In this document: positions 53,284 through 61,868 of the stretch, one piece after another
Layout: every line of letters begins with the position of its first letter
How positions within the stretch are numbered: position 1 is the first letter of the stretch
NCBI GenBank assembly: GCA_026390115.1
Contig: JAPLGO010000009.1
Coordinates: 1 to 64,000 of the forward strand
Length of the DNA: 64,000 bases
Direction of reading: 5' to 3'
From: Campylobacterales bacterium
GTDB lineage: Bacteria > Campylobacterota > Campylobacteria > Campylobacterales > Sulfurimonadaceae
Translations under genes and position numbers: made by a program
Notes under the pieces: generated by a model
The model's input: only the letters and a program-made list of their open reading frames with translations
Told to the model about the DNA's origin: nothing
Database searches by the model: none

Positions 53284-53313
53284 TTCAGCCATAAATTAAT
53301 ATTTATGGCTGAA
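53284..53313 (-). other. 13-bp stem-loop just after rplL
   Basis: TTCAGCCATAAAT and ATTTATGGCTGAA pair exactly around TAAT, ending 14 nt after the rplL stop. It is likely the attenuator or processing site between the L7/L12 and rpoB cistrons. No strong U-run. Confidence 0.6.
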
Positions 53314-53327
53314 CCCAAAAGTTAAAA

Positions 53328-53696
53328 CTATTTAACTTCTACTTTTGCGCCAGCTTCTTCAAGTTGTTTTTTAGCATCCATAGCAGTATCTTTATCTACA
53401 CCATCTTTGATGATTGAAGGTAAATTTTCTGTTGCATCTTTTGCTTCTTTAAGACCTAAGCCAGTAAGAGCACGAACAACTTTAATTACGTTAATTTTTT
53501 TGTCACCTGAGTCAGTGATTACAACAGTAAATTCTGTCTGCTCTTCAGCAACTGGACCAGCAGCAGCGCCACCAGCAACAGCTACAGGCTGAGCAGAAAC
53601 ACCAAATTTTTCTTCAAACTCTTTTACAAGTACAGATAATTCTAAAACAGAAAGTCCTGATATAAATTCTAATACATCTTCTTTAGTTACAGCCAT
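53328..53696 (-). CDS. rplL: 50S ribosomal protein L7/L12
   Basis: 122 aa. Helical N-terminal dimerisation part ([31 protein letters not shown]), an Ala/Gly/Pro hinge ([15 protein letters not shown]), and the C-terminal domain with [27 protein letters not shown] that contacts translation factors. It is present in several copies on the L10 stalk. It follows rplJ and precedes the rpoB leader. Confidence 0.97.
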   Translation of the reverse strand: MAVTKEDVLEFISGLSVLELSVLVKEFEEKFGVSAQPVAVAGGAAAGPVAEEQTEFTVVITDSGDKKINVIKVVRALTGLGLKEAKDATENLPSIIKDGVDKDTAMDAKKQLEEAGAKVEVK

Positions 53697-53725
53697 ATTG
53701 TTTCTCCAATATTAAATTTTGTTTT

Positions 53726-53761
53726 ACCTGATAATTCAGGTTTTAAAGTGATAAGATCACT
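53726..53761 (-). other. Two small hairpins between rplJ and rplL
   Basis: ACCTGA-TAAT-TCAGGT (53726-53741) and AGTGAT-AAG-ATCACT (53747-53761) lie in the 84-nt gap between rplJ and rplL. They may act in transcript processing or stability. Confidence 0.4.
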
Positions 53762-53780
53762 GCTAGATTAAAGAGACTTA

Positions 53781-54263
53781 TTAAGCCTCTTGCTCTTTTT
53801 TCTGTCTTAATGCGTCAAGTCCGATAGTGAAACATGCAACTGGCGCCATCCAAGTAGCAGCAAGCATTGCAAGCAACTCATCGCGACCTGGAAGTTTAGC
53901 AAATGCTTCAACTTTAGCAGTATCAGATAGTTCACGGTCAATATATGCAGACTTAATTACAAATTTGTCATTATCTTTTGCAAAGTCAGATACTATTTTA
54001 GAAGTAGTGATAGAATCATCACCCCAAACTAAAATGTTTGTATCTTTTAACTCTACACCTGTTAATTCAGCATTAGTAAGTGCTATTGTTGCTAAAGTAT
54101 TTTTAACAACTTGTACTTTTGCTTCTTTAAGTTTTGCTGCTTTTCTTAAGCCTTCTAATTTAGAAACTGTCAAGCCTTTGTAATCACAAAAGATTACAGC
54201 TTGGGCAGTTTTAAATTCACCAGAAAGCACTTCAATAATTTCAGCTTTTTGTGTTTTTGTCAT
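53781..54263 (-). CDS. rplJ: 50S ribosomal protein L10
   Basis: 160 aa. MTKTQKAEIIEVLSGEFKTAQAVIFCDYKGLTVSKLEGLRK, typical of L10, and a C-terminal helix (PVACFTIGLDALRQKKEQE) that binds L7/L12. L10 carries the stalk and represses its own mRNA by binding the leader, which is present upstream. Ribosome site AGGAG. Confidence 0.96.
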   Translation of the reverse strand: MTKTQKAEIIEVLSGEFKTAQAVIFCDYKGLTVSKLEGLRKAAKLKEAKVQVVKNTLATIALTNAELTGVELKDTNILVWGDDSITTSKIVSDFAKDNDKFVIKSAYIDRELSDTAKVEAFAKLPGRDELLAMLAATWMAPVACFTIGLDALRQKKEQEA

Positions 54264-54285
54264 AGATTATCTCCTTTCCAGACAA

Positions 54286-54332
54286 CACTTCAAATAGGAA
54301 GATTAAGCTTTCGCACCTATTATCTTCAGTCC
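54286..54332 (-). ncRNA. L10 leader RNA (autoregulatory element)
   Basis: The minus-strand transcript reads GGACTGAAGATAATAGGTGC, then GAAAGCTTAATCTTCCTATT. The blocks GAAGA...AUAGGUGC and GCUUAAU...CUUCCUA match the conserved core of the bacterial L10 leader, in which L10 binding blocks rplJ-rplL expression. It lies 22 nt upstream of rplJ. Recognised from memory of the consensus; a covariance-model scan would settle it. Confidence 0.65.
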
Positions 54333-54366
54333 ATAAAATGCAGTTACTAAAGTAAATTAGAGTAAC

Positions 54367-54427
54367 TTTAGGATACTTTATTTTTAAAGTATCCTAAAAT
54401 CACTTTAATCCGCAAAAGCGGATTAAA
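54367..54427 (-). terminator. Tandem hairpins after rplA
   Basis: TTTAATCCGC-AAAA-GCGGATTAAA (54404-54427) and TTTAGGATACTTTA-TTTT-TAAAGTATCCTAAA (14-bp arms, 54367-54398) stand directly downstream of rplA and upstream of the L10 leader. They may attenuate between L1/L11 and L10/L12, as in other L10 operons. Confidence 0.6.
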
Positions 54428-54428
54428 A

Positions 54429-55121
54429 TTATTTCATATCCATTAAGGACATAACATCTAGTTTTAGAGCTGGACTCATAGTAAGTGATAATGCAGCATT
54501 TTTAATATATTTACCTTTAGCAGACGCTGGCTTGTGCTTATTAATAGCTCTTACAAAAGATTTTAAATTCTCAGCAATTTTATCTGCATCAAAGCTCACT
54601 TTTCCTATTCCGGCGTGGATATTACCTTTTTTGTCAACACGGAAAGTTACTTGACCGCCTTTAACATTTTTAACAGCTGTTGCTACATCTGGAGTAACAG
54701 TACCTGTTTTAGGATTTGGCATTAAACCTTTTGGTCCTAAAATACGGCCGATTTGACCAACAAGACCCATACAATCAGGTGCTGCAACAACTACATCAAA
54801 ATTAAAAATTCCATCTTTAATTTGTTGTACTAAATCATCTGTTCCAACAATATCAGCACCAGCAGCCTTAGCTTCATCAGCTTTAACGCCTTTAGCAAAT
54901 ACAGCAACACGAACCGTTTTACCAGTACCATGCGGTAAAATAACTGCACCACGAACCATTTGGTCCGCATGTCTTGGGTCTACATTCAAATTAAGTGCTA
55001 TTTCAACTGTTTCATCAAATTTTGCACTTTTTAAATCTCTAACTAATGAAGAAGCCTCTTCAGAAGAATATACCTTACTTGTATCAATTTTTTCAATTAA
55101 TTGTTTGTATCTTTTACTCAT
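54429..55121 (-). CDS. rplA: 50S ribosomal protein L1
   Basis: 230 aa from the ATG at 55121 ([11 protein letters not shown]). The ORF-track start ten codons earlier ([10 protein letters not shown]) is not L1-like. [34 protein letters not shown] and [12 protein letters not shown] are L1 signatures. L1 binds the 23S rRNA E-site stalk. It follows rplK by 67 nt. Confidence 0.96.
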   Translation of the reverse strand: MSKRYKQLIEKIDTSKVYSSEEASSLVRDLKSAKFDETVEIALNLNVDPRHADQMVRGAVILPHGTGKTVRVAVFAKGVKADEAKAAGADIVGTDDLVQQIKDGIFNFDVVVAAPDCMGLVGQIGRILGPKGLMPNPKTGTVTPDVATAVKNVKGGQVTFRVDKKGNIHAGIGKVSFDADKIAENLKSFVRAINKHKPASAKGKYIKNAALSLTMSPALKLDVMSLMDMK

Positions 55122-55188
55122 TTTCAAATTCTCCATATAAAATTCTGCCACAAAGTTTTAAATCATTGTGGTCGATGATTTTTTTAAA

Positions 55189-55614
55189 CTAGTCTATAAT
55201 TTGAATACCTATTGAACGAGCTGACCCAGAGATTGTATTAGCTGCCATTTCTCTATCAGTAGTATTTAAATCTTCAATTTTTCTATCAACAACTTCCATC
55301 AACTGAGCACGAGTTATTTTTCCAATTATATTTTTAAGTGGATTATCCGTACCTTTTTTAAGTCCAGCTGCATGCATTAACAATGCAGATGCCGGAGGCT
55401 GTTTTGTTATAAATGAAAAGCTCTTATCACTATAAACTGTAATTACAACAGGAACTTTAAACCCCATTTTATCTTTTGTTTTTTCGTTAAACGCTTTACA
55501 AAATTCCATGATATTAACACCTCTTTGACCCAATGCTGGTCCAACCGGAGGTGCCGGTGTTGCTGCAGCAGCATTAATTTGTAGCTTGATGTAGCCTGTA
55601 ACTTTTTTTGCCAT
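55189..55614 (-). CDS. rplK: 50S ribosomal protein L11
   Basis: 141 aa. [43 protein letters not shown] is the proline-rich N-terminus of L11, and TMKEFC-like [14 protein letters not shown] ends it. It forms part of the GTPase-associated centre with L10/L12. It lies 19 nt after nusG. Confidence 0.97.
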   Translation of the reverse strand: MAKKVTGYIKLQINAAAATPAPPVGPALGQRGVNIMEFCKAFNEKTKDKMGFKVPVVITVYSDKSFSFITKQPPASALLMHAAGLKKGTDNPLKNIIGKITRAQLMEVVDRKIEDLNTTDREMAANTISGSARSIGIQIID

Positions 55615-55633
55615 TTTGATTCCTTTTGTTTGA

Positions 55634-56161
55634 TTAAATTATTTTTTCTACTTGATTATATGAAATATCCACAGGTGTTGCTCTACCGAATATTGAAACA
55701 TTCAATTTTAGAGTGCCGTGTTCCAAATCATACTCATCAACTGTCGCTGTAAAGTTTGCAAATGGTCCATCTGTTATACGAACCATTTCACCGCTATCAA
55801 AAAATACTTTTGGTTTTGGTGCGGCACGATTATGAACACGGTCTAAAATAACATTAATATCATGCTCACTTAGTGGAGTAGGCGTATTAGCTTCTCCAAT
55901 GAAGCCAGATACTTTTGGCAGTGATTGGATTAAATGCTGTATTTTTGTATTTAAATCTATTTTTGCAAAAACATATCCGGAATAAAGAGACCTTTCTGAT
56001 ATCTTTTTCTTGCCGTCTTTTACTTCTATAACATCTTCTGTTGGGACGATTACTTCTTCAATATAATCTTGTAGTCCCATCTCTTGAATCATATTTAAAA
56101 TAGCTAAGCGAACCGCTCTTTCACTTCCATAGGTTTGAATCGAGTACCATTGATGTGCCAT
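55634..56161 (-). CDS. nusG: Transcription antitermination protein NusG
   Basis: 175 aa. N-terminal NGN domain ([33 protein letters not shown]) and a C-terminal KOW domain ([22 protein letters not shown]). It couples RNA polymerase with ribosome or Rho. It follows secE by 9 nt, in the conserved secE-nusG order. Confidence 0.95.
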   Translation of the reverse strand: MAHQWYSIQTYGSERAVRLAILNMIQEMGLQDYIEEVIVPTEDVIEVKDGKKKISERSLYSGYVFAKIDLNTKIQHLIQSLPKVSGFIGEANTPTPLSEHDINVILDRVHNRAAPKPKVFFDSGEMVRITDGPFANFTATVDEYDLEHGTLKLNVSIFGRATPVDISYNQVEKII

Positions 56162-56170
56162 ATTGGCTCC

Positions 56171-56350
56171 TTAACCTAAAATCAGTGACATGATTGACGA
56201 CATAAATAAATCAACTAGTGCCAAAAATGTTGCTATAACAGAAACAACAATAACAACAGCAATATATGCCTGCTTAACCTGACCTTTTGTAGGAAAGATT
56301 ACTTTCGTTAGTTCTGCTTTTGCATTTCTAATATGTGTATTTAATTTCAT
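56171..56350 (-). CDS. secE: Preprotein translocase subunit SecE
   Basis: 59 aa, too short for the ORF track. MKLNTHIRNAKAELTKVIFP then a single membrane helix (about residues 30-52, AYIAVVIVVSVIATFLALVDLFMS). The AELTKVIFPTKGQV cytoplasmic helix before the span is characteristic. It sits between tRNA-Trp and nusG, the invariant place of secE in this cluster, and completes SecYEG. Confidence 0.9.
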   Translation of the reverse strand: MKLNTHIRNAKAELTKVIFPTKGQVKQAYIAVVIVVSVIATFLALVDLFMSSIMSLILG

Positions 56351-56414
56351 TATTACTTTCCCAAAACTACATTAATTATAAATAAAGCTCTAAAGCTTTA
56401 CTAATAACTAATGG

Positions 56415-56490
56415 TGGCAGGCGTAGAGAGACTCGAACTCCCATCACCCGGATTTGGAATCCGGTGCTCTACCATTGGAGCTATACGCCT
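56415..56490 (-). tRNA. tRNA-Trp (CCA)
   Basis: 76 nt with encoded CCA. Cloverleaf: acceptor AGGCGTA/TACGCCT, D arm GCTCCAATGGTAGAGC, anticodon loop with CCA, T arm GGGAGTTCGAGTCTCTC. The only tRNA in the secE-rpmG gap, as in related bacteria. Confidence 0.96.
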
Positions 56491-56543
56491 ACATTAATAC
56501 AATAAGCTCAAATCTAAAGACTTGAGCTTTCATGCAACTATGA

Positions 56544-56696
56544 TTATAATTTCATCTCTTTGTGAACAGTATGCTCACGACAAAATTTACAATATTTTCT
56601 TACTGAAAATTTTTCAGTATGAGTTTTTTTATTTTTACTAGTGTGATAGTTACGACGAGTACACTTTTCACATCCTAAATGTATTGTTTCACGCAT
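56544..56696 (-). CDS. rpmG: 50S ribosomal protein L33
   Basis: 50 aa, too short for the ORF track. MRETIHLGCEKCTRRNYHTSKNK, with Cys9, Cys12, Cys36 and Cys39 (zinc-binding C+ paralogue; CKFC near the end). It lies between tuf and tRNA-Trp, the standard position. Confidence 0.93.
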   Translation of the reverse strand: MRETIHLGCEKCTRRNYHTSKNKKTHTEKFSVRKYCKFCREHTVHKEMKL

Positions 56697-56731
56697 TTAT
56701 TAACCTTTAGTTGGTAATCCAGAAATCCGAA

Positions 56732-57931
56732 TTACGCAAGAATCTCAGCTACAACACCAGCACCAACAGTTCTTCCACCCTCACGAATAGCAAACTTAGT
56801 ACCTTTTTCCATAGCAATTGGGTGAATTAACTCAGCAGTAATGCTTACATTATCACCTGGCATAACCATCTCAGTACCTTCTGGTAAAGTGATTGCACCT
56901 GTTACATCCGTTGTACGAACATAGAATTGTGGACGGTAACCATTAAAGAATGGAGTATGACGACCACCCTCATCTTTACTCAATACATAAATTTCAGCTG
57001 TAAATTTAGTATGAGGAGTAATTGTTTTTGGCTTACAAAGAACTTGACCACGTTCAACAGCTTCTTTAGCAATACCACGAACTAGAAGTCCACAGTTATC
57101 ACCAGCAACACCTTGATCCATCTCTTTACGAAACATTTCAATACCTGTTACAGTAGTTGTTTGTGTATCTCTAATACCAACAATTTCGATTGACTCGCCA
57201 ATTTTAACTGTACCACGCTCAATACGACCTGTTACAACTGTTCCACGACCAGAAATTGAGAATACATCTTCAACTGGCATTAAGAAATCTCTATCTACTT
57301 CACGAACCGGTTGAGGAATGTAATCATCAACAGTTTTCATAAGTTTTTGTATTTTAGCTGACCACTCACCTAAAGTACCTGTTTTTGCTTCTTCAAGAGC
57401 TTTAAGAGCTGAACCGGCTGTAATTGGAGTATCATCGCCTGGGAAATCATATTGATCAAGAAGTTCACGAATTTCCATCTCAACTAATTCTAATAACTCT
57501 TCATCATCAACCATATCTTCTTTGTTCATGAAAACAACTAGGTATGGAACACCAACTTGCTTTGACAGAAGGATATGCTCACGAGTTTGTGGCATTGGAC
57601 CATCAGCTGCAGAAACAACTAAAATAGCACCATCCATTTGAGCAGCACCTGTAATCATATTTTTAACATAATCCGCGTGACCTGGACAGTCAACATGCGC
57701 ATAGTGACGAGCATCTGTTTCGTACTCTACATGTGAAGTAGAAATTGTGATACCACGCTCTCTCTCTTCTGGTGCATTATCGATTGCATCGTAATCCATC
57801 ATTTTTGCACCATTTGTAACTGCAAGCACTGCTGTAATAGCCGCTGTTAAAGTAGTCTTACCATGGTCAACGTGACCAATTGTTCCAATATTACAATGCG
57901 GTTTATTACGCAGAAACTTTTCTTTTGCCAT
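56732..57931 (-). CDS. tuf: Elongation factor Tu
   Basis: 399 aa. GTP-binding motifs [11 protein letters not shown] (residues 18-28), [15 protein letters not shown] and NKEDMVDD; domain II/III conserved to the end (AGVVAEILA). It delivers aminoacyl-tRNA to the ribosome. The strong ribosome site GGAGGAC precedes the ATG. It follows four tRNA genes. A weak TACAAT lies about 36 nt upstream and may add to its expression. Confidence 0.98.
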   Translation of the reverse strand: MAKEKFLRNKPHCNIGTIGHVDHGKTTLTAAITAVLAVTNGAKMMDYDAIDNAPEERERGITISTSHVEYETDARHYAHVDCPGHADYVKNMITGAAQMDGAILVVSAADGPMPQTREHILLSKQVGVPYLVVFMNKEDMVDDEELLELVEMEIRELLDQYDFPGDDTPITAGSALKALEEAKTGTLGEWSAKIQKLMKTVDDYIPQPVREVDRDFLMPVEDVFSISGRGTVVTGRIERGTVKIGESIEIVGIRDTQTTTVTGIEMFRKEMDQGVAGDNCGLLVRGIAKEAVERGQVLCKPKTITPHTKFTAEIYVLSKDEGGRHTPFFNGYRPQFYVRTTDVTGAITLPEGTEMVMPGDNVSITAELIHPIAMEKGTKFAIREGGRTVGAGVVAEILA

Positions 57932-57982
57932 TGTGTCCTCCGACTTTATTTATGAATTGAAATGGAATTGTATCCAAAAATC

Positions 57983-58125
<143 letters not shown>

Positions 58126-58229
58126 AGTTCTTAAATAATATTAGTATTGGGTGTAGATAATGATATGATAAATCATATAATCATTTATGAAGTAAGGTAG
58201 AAATTGTACTTCAGCTTCCAGATTTTCAA

Positions 58230-58306
58230 TGGAGCGGGTGAAGGGACTCGAACCCTCGACCCTCAGCTTGGAAGGCTGACGCTCTAGCCAACTGAGCTAC
58301 GCCCGC
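58230..58306 (-). tRNA. tRNA-Gly (TCC)
   Basis: 77 nt with encoded CCA. Acceptor GCGGGCG/CACCCGC, anticodon loop CTTCCAA (anticodon TCC), T arm GAGGGTTCGAGTCCCTT. Confidence 0.96.
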
Positions 58307-58320
58307 ATATGCCATTGAAA

Positions 58321-58405
58321 TGGTGGTGAGAAGAGGAGTCGAACCTCTGAACCCGTAGGGAGCGGATTTACAGTCCGCCGTCGTTGGCCACTTGACTATC
58401 TCACC
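58321..58405 (-). tRNA. tRNA-Tyr (GTA)
   Basis: 85 nt with a long variable arm and encoded CCA. Acceptor GGTGAGA/TCTCACC, anticodon loop ACTGTAAAT (anticodon GTA), variable stem TCCCTACGGGTTC. The long arm is typical of class II tRNA-Tyr. Confidence 0.96.
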
Positions 58406-58464
58406 ATATACATAATTTAAATGTTTTATCTGGTCTAACACTGTTTCTAATATTCAAAATTCAA

Positions 58465-58541
58465 TGGTGCCGACACGAGGATTCGAACCCCGGGCCTGCT
58501 GATTACAAATCAGCTGCTCTAGCCAACTGAGCTATGTCGGC
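58465..58541 (-). tRNA. tRNA-Thr (TGT)
   Basis: 77 nt with encoded CCA. Acceptor GCCGACA/TGTCGGC, anticodon loop TTTGTAA (anticodon TGT), T arm CGGGGTTCGAATCCTCG. First transcribed of the cluster. Confidence 0.96.
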
Positions 58542-58558
58542 ATCGAATTTGAGCCAGA

Positions 58559-58587
58559 ATTATAGTAAAACAGATTATAAATGTCAA
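58559..58587 (-). promoter_or_regulatory. Strong sigma70 promoter of the tRNA-tuf-rpoBC cluster
   Basis: On the minus strand TTGACA, 17 nt, TATAAT lies just upstream of tRNA-Thr(TGT). Both hexamers are perfect with ideal spacing, unusual in this phylum where -35 boxes are weak. It heads the translation cluster. Confidence 0.85.
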
Positions 58588-58711
58588 GTATTTCATAGCA
58601 AATTACATATTATTTTTCAATTTTATATTTTTATTCCCTATTCTTCCCTATTTTATGGCTTATGTTGGTACAATTTAAAAATTATTTATCGACATTTTTA
58701 CGAGGTTTCAC

Positions 58712-59437
58712 ATGTTAAAAATACTATTTTCACCATCTGAAGGCAAAAAAAGCGGGGGAGATGAAGATAAAAAAGAGTTGCTTTGCTCATACAAAGCGAG
58801 GGAAGAAATTTTAAATGAATATATGCATGTCATAGAAAGCAAAAATGAAAAAGAGATATCAAAACTTTTTGGATTAAAAAAATTTAGTGATTGTGTACCC
58901 TATATGCATGATATATTTTCATCTCCATTAATGTTTGCGATTGAGAGATATCAAGGAGTTGCCTATGATTATCTTAGGTATACATCGCTTCAAGATGAAG
59001 AAAAAGAGTATCTCAAGCAAAACACTCTAATTTTTTCTAATCTTTACGGTGCAATATTAGGAGGGGACACTATAGCAAACTACAAGGTGCATCAAGGAAA
59101 TAGTATCGGAAAATTTGTTCCTGATAAATTTTATAGTGGCAGATTTACCTATCAACTGGATTTATATTTGGCAAAAGATGAAATTTTAGACCTTCGAGCA
59201 GGGTACTATGATAAATTTTATAAGATTATAAAGCCCTACACAACACTAAAATTCTTAAAAGACGGGAAAACTGTAAGTCACTGGGCAAAAGCGTACAGAG
59301 GCATTGTGCTAAGAGAGCTTGCAAAACATAATATCTGCTCGATAGCTGAGTTTATGACTCTTGAAATTGATGGACTCTCTATTAAAGAGATTAAAGTTAT
59401 CAAGAATAAAACAGAAATCATATACAATATCGTATAA
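58712..59437 (+). CDS. yaaA: YaaA-family peroxide-stress protein
   Basis: 241 aa. LFSPSEGKKSGG at the N-terminus, FSNLYGAILGGD and the late YRGIVLRELAKH are YaaA (DUF328) signatures. YaaA lowers free iron and protects DNA from peroxide. The start follows GAGG with a 10-nt spacer. It is divergent from the tRNA-tuf cluster and 17 nt upstream of the methyltransferase gene. Confidence 0.88.
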   Translation: MLKILFSPSEGKKSGGDEDKKELLCSYKAREEILNEYMHVIESKNEKEISKLFGLKKFSDCVPYMHDIFSSPLMFAIERYQGVAYDYLRYTSLQDEEKEYLKQNTLIFSNLYGAILGGDTIANYKVHQGNSIGKFVPDKFYSGRFTYQLDLYLAKDEILDLRAGYYDKFYKIIKPYTTLKFLKDGKTVSHWAKAYRGIVLRELAKHNICSIAEFMTLEIDGLSIKEIKVIKNKTEIIYNIV

Positions 59438-59454
59438 AAAATTAAGGAACTCCA

Positions 59455-60204
59455 TTGCAAGACTCTCAAGAATATTTAGATAAAAAAGCCTATTTTGACA
59501 AAATAATTACTCTCTACGGGAGGAATGTGGTTGTTGAAGTTTTGCAAGATAAAAACGTAGAGATTCACAAAATACACATGGCAAATTCTAATAAAACAGA
59601 TGGTGCGATAAAAGAGATTCTCTCTCTCGCACAAAAAAGAGGAATAGAAGTTACCTACCATGACAAAGTAGCCCTCAGTCGTATCAGTAAAAATGCTCAA
59701 CAGGATCAAGGTGTAGCTATTGATATTATTGCTCAAAGCTATAGAAATGCAAATGAGATAAAAGAGTTACACTCCTACAAACTTATTGCGCTTGACGGAA
59801 TTCAAAACCCACAAAATCTTGGCATGATTATCCGCTCATGTGCCGCCGGAAATGTGGATGGAATCATTTTACCAAAAAAAAACAGTGCTAAAATATCGCC
59901 GCTTGTAATAAAAGCAAGTGCCGGAACACTTTTTAAACTTCCAATCTACTACTGTAATACGATTGAAGAGGCTCTCAAATCCCTTACCGATACAAAAATT
60001 TATTCCCTCTCTTCCCATGCGAATAAAAGTATTTACGATATTATTCCAACCGCCAAGAGTATCTATGTTTTAGGTAACGAAAGCGAAGGGATAAGTGCTG
60101 AAGTTGAAAAACTTTGTAATAACTCACTTCAAATTCCAATGAACCGTGGAGTTGAATCACTCAATGTTGCAGTTACCGCTTCTTTACTAGCCTTTATGAA
60201 ATAA
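59455..60204 (+). CDS. TrmH/RlmB-family rRNA or tRNA 2'-O-methyltransferase
   Basis: 249 aa. It starts at TTG after AAGGA at 59440s. The N-terminal substrate-binding part (YGRNVVVEVLQDKNVEIHKIHMAN) precedes a SPOUT knot with DGIQNPQNLGMIIRSCAAGNVDGIILPKKN, VLGNESEGIS and IPMNRGVESLNVAVTASLL, all of the SpoU family. It methylates the 2'-OH of a nucleotide in rRNA or tRNA with SAM; RlmB is likely. It follows yaaA by 17 nt. Confidence 0.9.
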   Translation: MQDSQEYLDKKAYFDKIITLYGRNVVVEVLQDKNVEIHKIHMANSNKTDGAIKEILSLAQKRGIEVTYHDKVALSRISKNAQQDQGVAIDIIAQSYRNANEIKELHSYKLIALDGIQNPQNLGMIIRSCAAGNVDGIILPKKNSAKISPLVIKASAGTLFKLPIYYCNTIEEALKSLTDTKIYSLSSHANKSIYDIIPTAKSIYVLGNESEGISAEVEKLCNNSLQIPMNRGVESLNVAVTASLLAFMK

Positions 60205-60224
60205 ATATACTTTGACATGAAAAA

Positions 60225-60259
60225 CATTATTTTTAAACAAATAATATTTAAAAATAATG
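60225..60259. terminator. 13-bp stem-loop after the TrmH-type gene
   Basis: CATTATTTTTAAA and TTTAAAAATAATG pair around 9 nt, 20 nt after the stop. It is AT-rich and its role as a terminator is probable. Confidence 0.5.
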
Positions 60260-60330
60260 CATTTGCTATTTTTTATTATATATTAGCTATAATGGCGCTC
60301 AATTTTAAAAAAAACAAAGGATTGCTTTAA

Positions 60331-60396
60331 ATGAATTCACTTAATTGTGGCGACAGGTGTTATAACTTCAAAAATTTTATTGGAAGTGCTATATGA
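60331..60396 (+). CDS. 21-aa leader ORF coupled to the CNNM gene
   Basis: MNSLNCGDRCYNFKNFIGSAI. Its TGA overlaps the ATG of the next gene (ATATGA). It has two Cys. It may be a regulatory leader peptide rather than a functional protein. No strong ribosome site of its own beyond AAAGGATTG, about 11 nt upstream. Confidence 0.35.
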   Translation: MNSLNCGDRCYNFKNFIGSAI

Positions 60397-61466
60397 CACT
60401 TTTAATTACCTATCTTATCCTTGCTCTAACAGTCTCTTTTATATGCTCAATTTTAGAAGCTGTTTTGCTCTCTAGTACACACTCTTATATAGAAACACTA
60501 CCTAAGACCAATGAGAAGGCTATTTCTATTCTTAAAGAACACAAAGCCAACATCGATAGACCTATTGCTTCGATTTTAACTTTTAATACATTTGCCCATA
60601 CAATGGGAGCAGCAGGAGTTGGTGCGCAAGCTCAAATACTCTTTGGTGTAGAATGGCAGACCGCCATAGCTTTTATTCTTACTTTACTCATTTTATATCT
60701 TGCAGAGATTGTTCCAAAAACTATTGGGGCACTCTATTGGAAATCGCTACTGATTCCATCCGCTTATTTCATCGAATTTCTGATTAAAATCACATTTCCG
60801 CTTGTATGGCTTTCTTCAAAAATTACAGATGTGATTTCAAAAGGTAAAGCAAAACATACTAATTTTTCTCGTGATGAGATTATGGCGATTGTAACCATGG
60901 GAGAGAAAGAGGGTTCAATTCTCAGTAAAGAGAGCCATCTCATCGAAAATCTTCTCAAGCTCAAACATATAAAAGCAAAAGATATTATGACGCCAAGAAG
61001 TGTTGTTTTTGCTCTTCCTTCAGCCATGACTGTAGGTGATGCGATTGAAGATGACAAACTCTATATTCACTCTCGCATTCCTATTTATGATGAATCAATT
61101 GATCATATCAGCGGAGTAGTTTTTAATCAAAATATTCTCGAAGAGAGCCTTGAGGATAATAATGACAAACTGTTAAGCTCAATCGCGTTTCCTATTCATA
61201 AAGTTTCAGAAAACATCCCTGTATCAGCGATAATTGATGTTTTTATCAAAAAGAAAACGCACCTCTTTATAGTGCATGACAACTATGGGCAAACGAGTGG
61301 TGTTGTAACGCTAGAAGACGCAATTGAAGCTCTTTTGGGTGTTGAAATAGTTGATGAGATGGATGAAGTTGAAGACATGCAGGCATTTGCAAAAGATAAA
61401 AGTAAAATTTTTCAAGATAGAATGCTACTTGATAAAAAAAGACTTGAGAGAACCTCTACAAAATAG
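60393..61466 (+). CDS. CNNM/CorC-type protein with CBS domains (DUF21)
   Basis: 357 aa. An N-terminal DUF21 membrane domain (about residues 1-150: EAVLLSSTHSYIETL, IVPKTIGALYWKSLLIPSAY), then two CBS motifs (about 190-320: MTPRSVVFALPSAMTVGDAI, SRIPIYDESIDHISGVV, HLFIVHDNYGQTSGVVTLEDAIEALLG). Family members export Mg2+ or Co2+. The usual C-terminal transporter-associated (CorC-HlyC) domain is absent. The start overlaps the leader ORF by 4 nt. Confidence 0.88.
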   Translation: MTLLITYLILALTVSFICSILEAVLLSSTHSYIETLPKTNEKAISILKEHKANIDRPIASILTFNTFAHTMGAAGVGAQAQILFGVEWQTAIAFILTLLILYLAEIVPKTIGALYWKSLLIPSAYFIEFLIKITFPLVWLSSKITDVISKGKAKHTNFSRDEIMAIVTMGEKEGSILSKESHLIENLLKLKHIKAKDIMTPRSVVFALPSAMTVGDAIEDDKLYIHSRIPIYDESIDHISGVVFNQNILEESLEDNNDKLLSSIAFPIHKVSENIPVSAIIDVFIKKKTHLFIVHDNYGQTSGVVTLEDAIEALLGVEIVDEMDEVEDMQAFAKDKSKIFQDRMLLDKKRLERTSTK

Positions 61467-61489
61467 TTTCCACAGCAGTGGAAACTATT
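61462..61489. terminator. Bidirectional terminator
   Basis: AATAGTTTCCAC and GTGGAAACTATT are exact 12-bp arms around AGCA, between convergent CNNM and thioredoxin genes and overlapping the CNNM stop. Confidence 0.7.
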
Positions 61490-61495
61490 CTCAAA

Positions 61496-61816
61496 CTACG
61501 ACATCATAATTTCATAAGGTCTTTTTATTTCTCTAATAACTTCATCAACACTCATATAACGAGACTTTCTCAAAAACTCTCTACCATCCAAAAAAATTAG
61601 AACAGTCGGAATAGCAAATACACTAAAATATGCTGCTATCTCTTGAGATGTAGAAATATCTATACTAATTATTTTAAACTTCTCAAAATTTTTACCTATT
61701 GCTTCGAGAAGTTTTGGTTTTAATGCATGACAAACATTACATGTTGGAGCTGAAAAATAGAGCATTACTGCTGGATTTTCTTTTACTATGAGTTGTATCT
61801 CTTCTATATTTCGCAT
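61496..61816 (-). CDS. Thioredoxin-like protein
   Basis: 106 aa. The thioredoxin fold has FSAPTCNVCHALKP (Cys26, Cys29), a non-standard CxxC (CNVC rather than CGPC), and a cis-Pro segment AIPTVLIFLDG. It is probably a cytoplasmic thiol-disulfide reductase with a specialised partner. No signal peptide. Confidence 0.85.
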   Translation of the reverse strand: MRNIEEIQLIVKENPAVMLYFSAPTCNVCHALKPKLLEAIGKNFEKFKIISIDISTSQEIAAYFSVFAIPTVLIFLDGREFLRKSRYMSVDEVIREIKRPYEIMMS

Positions 61817-61868
61817 AAAATACCTTTAATTAAAAATGCAATTATATCCAAATGGGTATAATCCCAAG

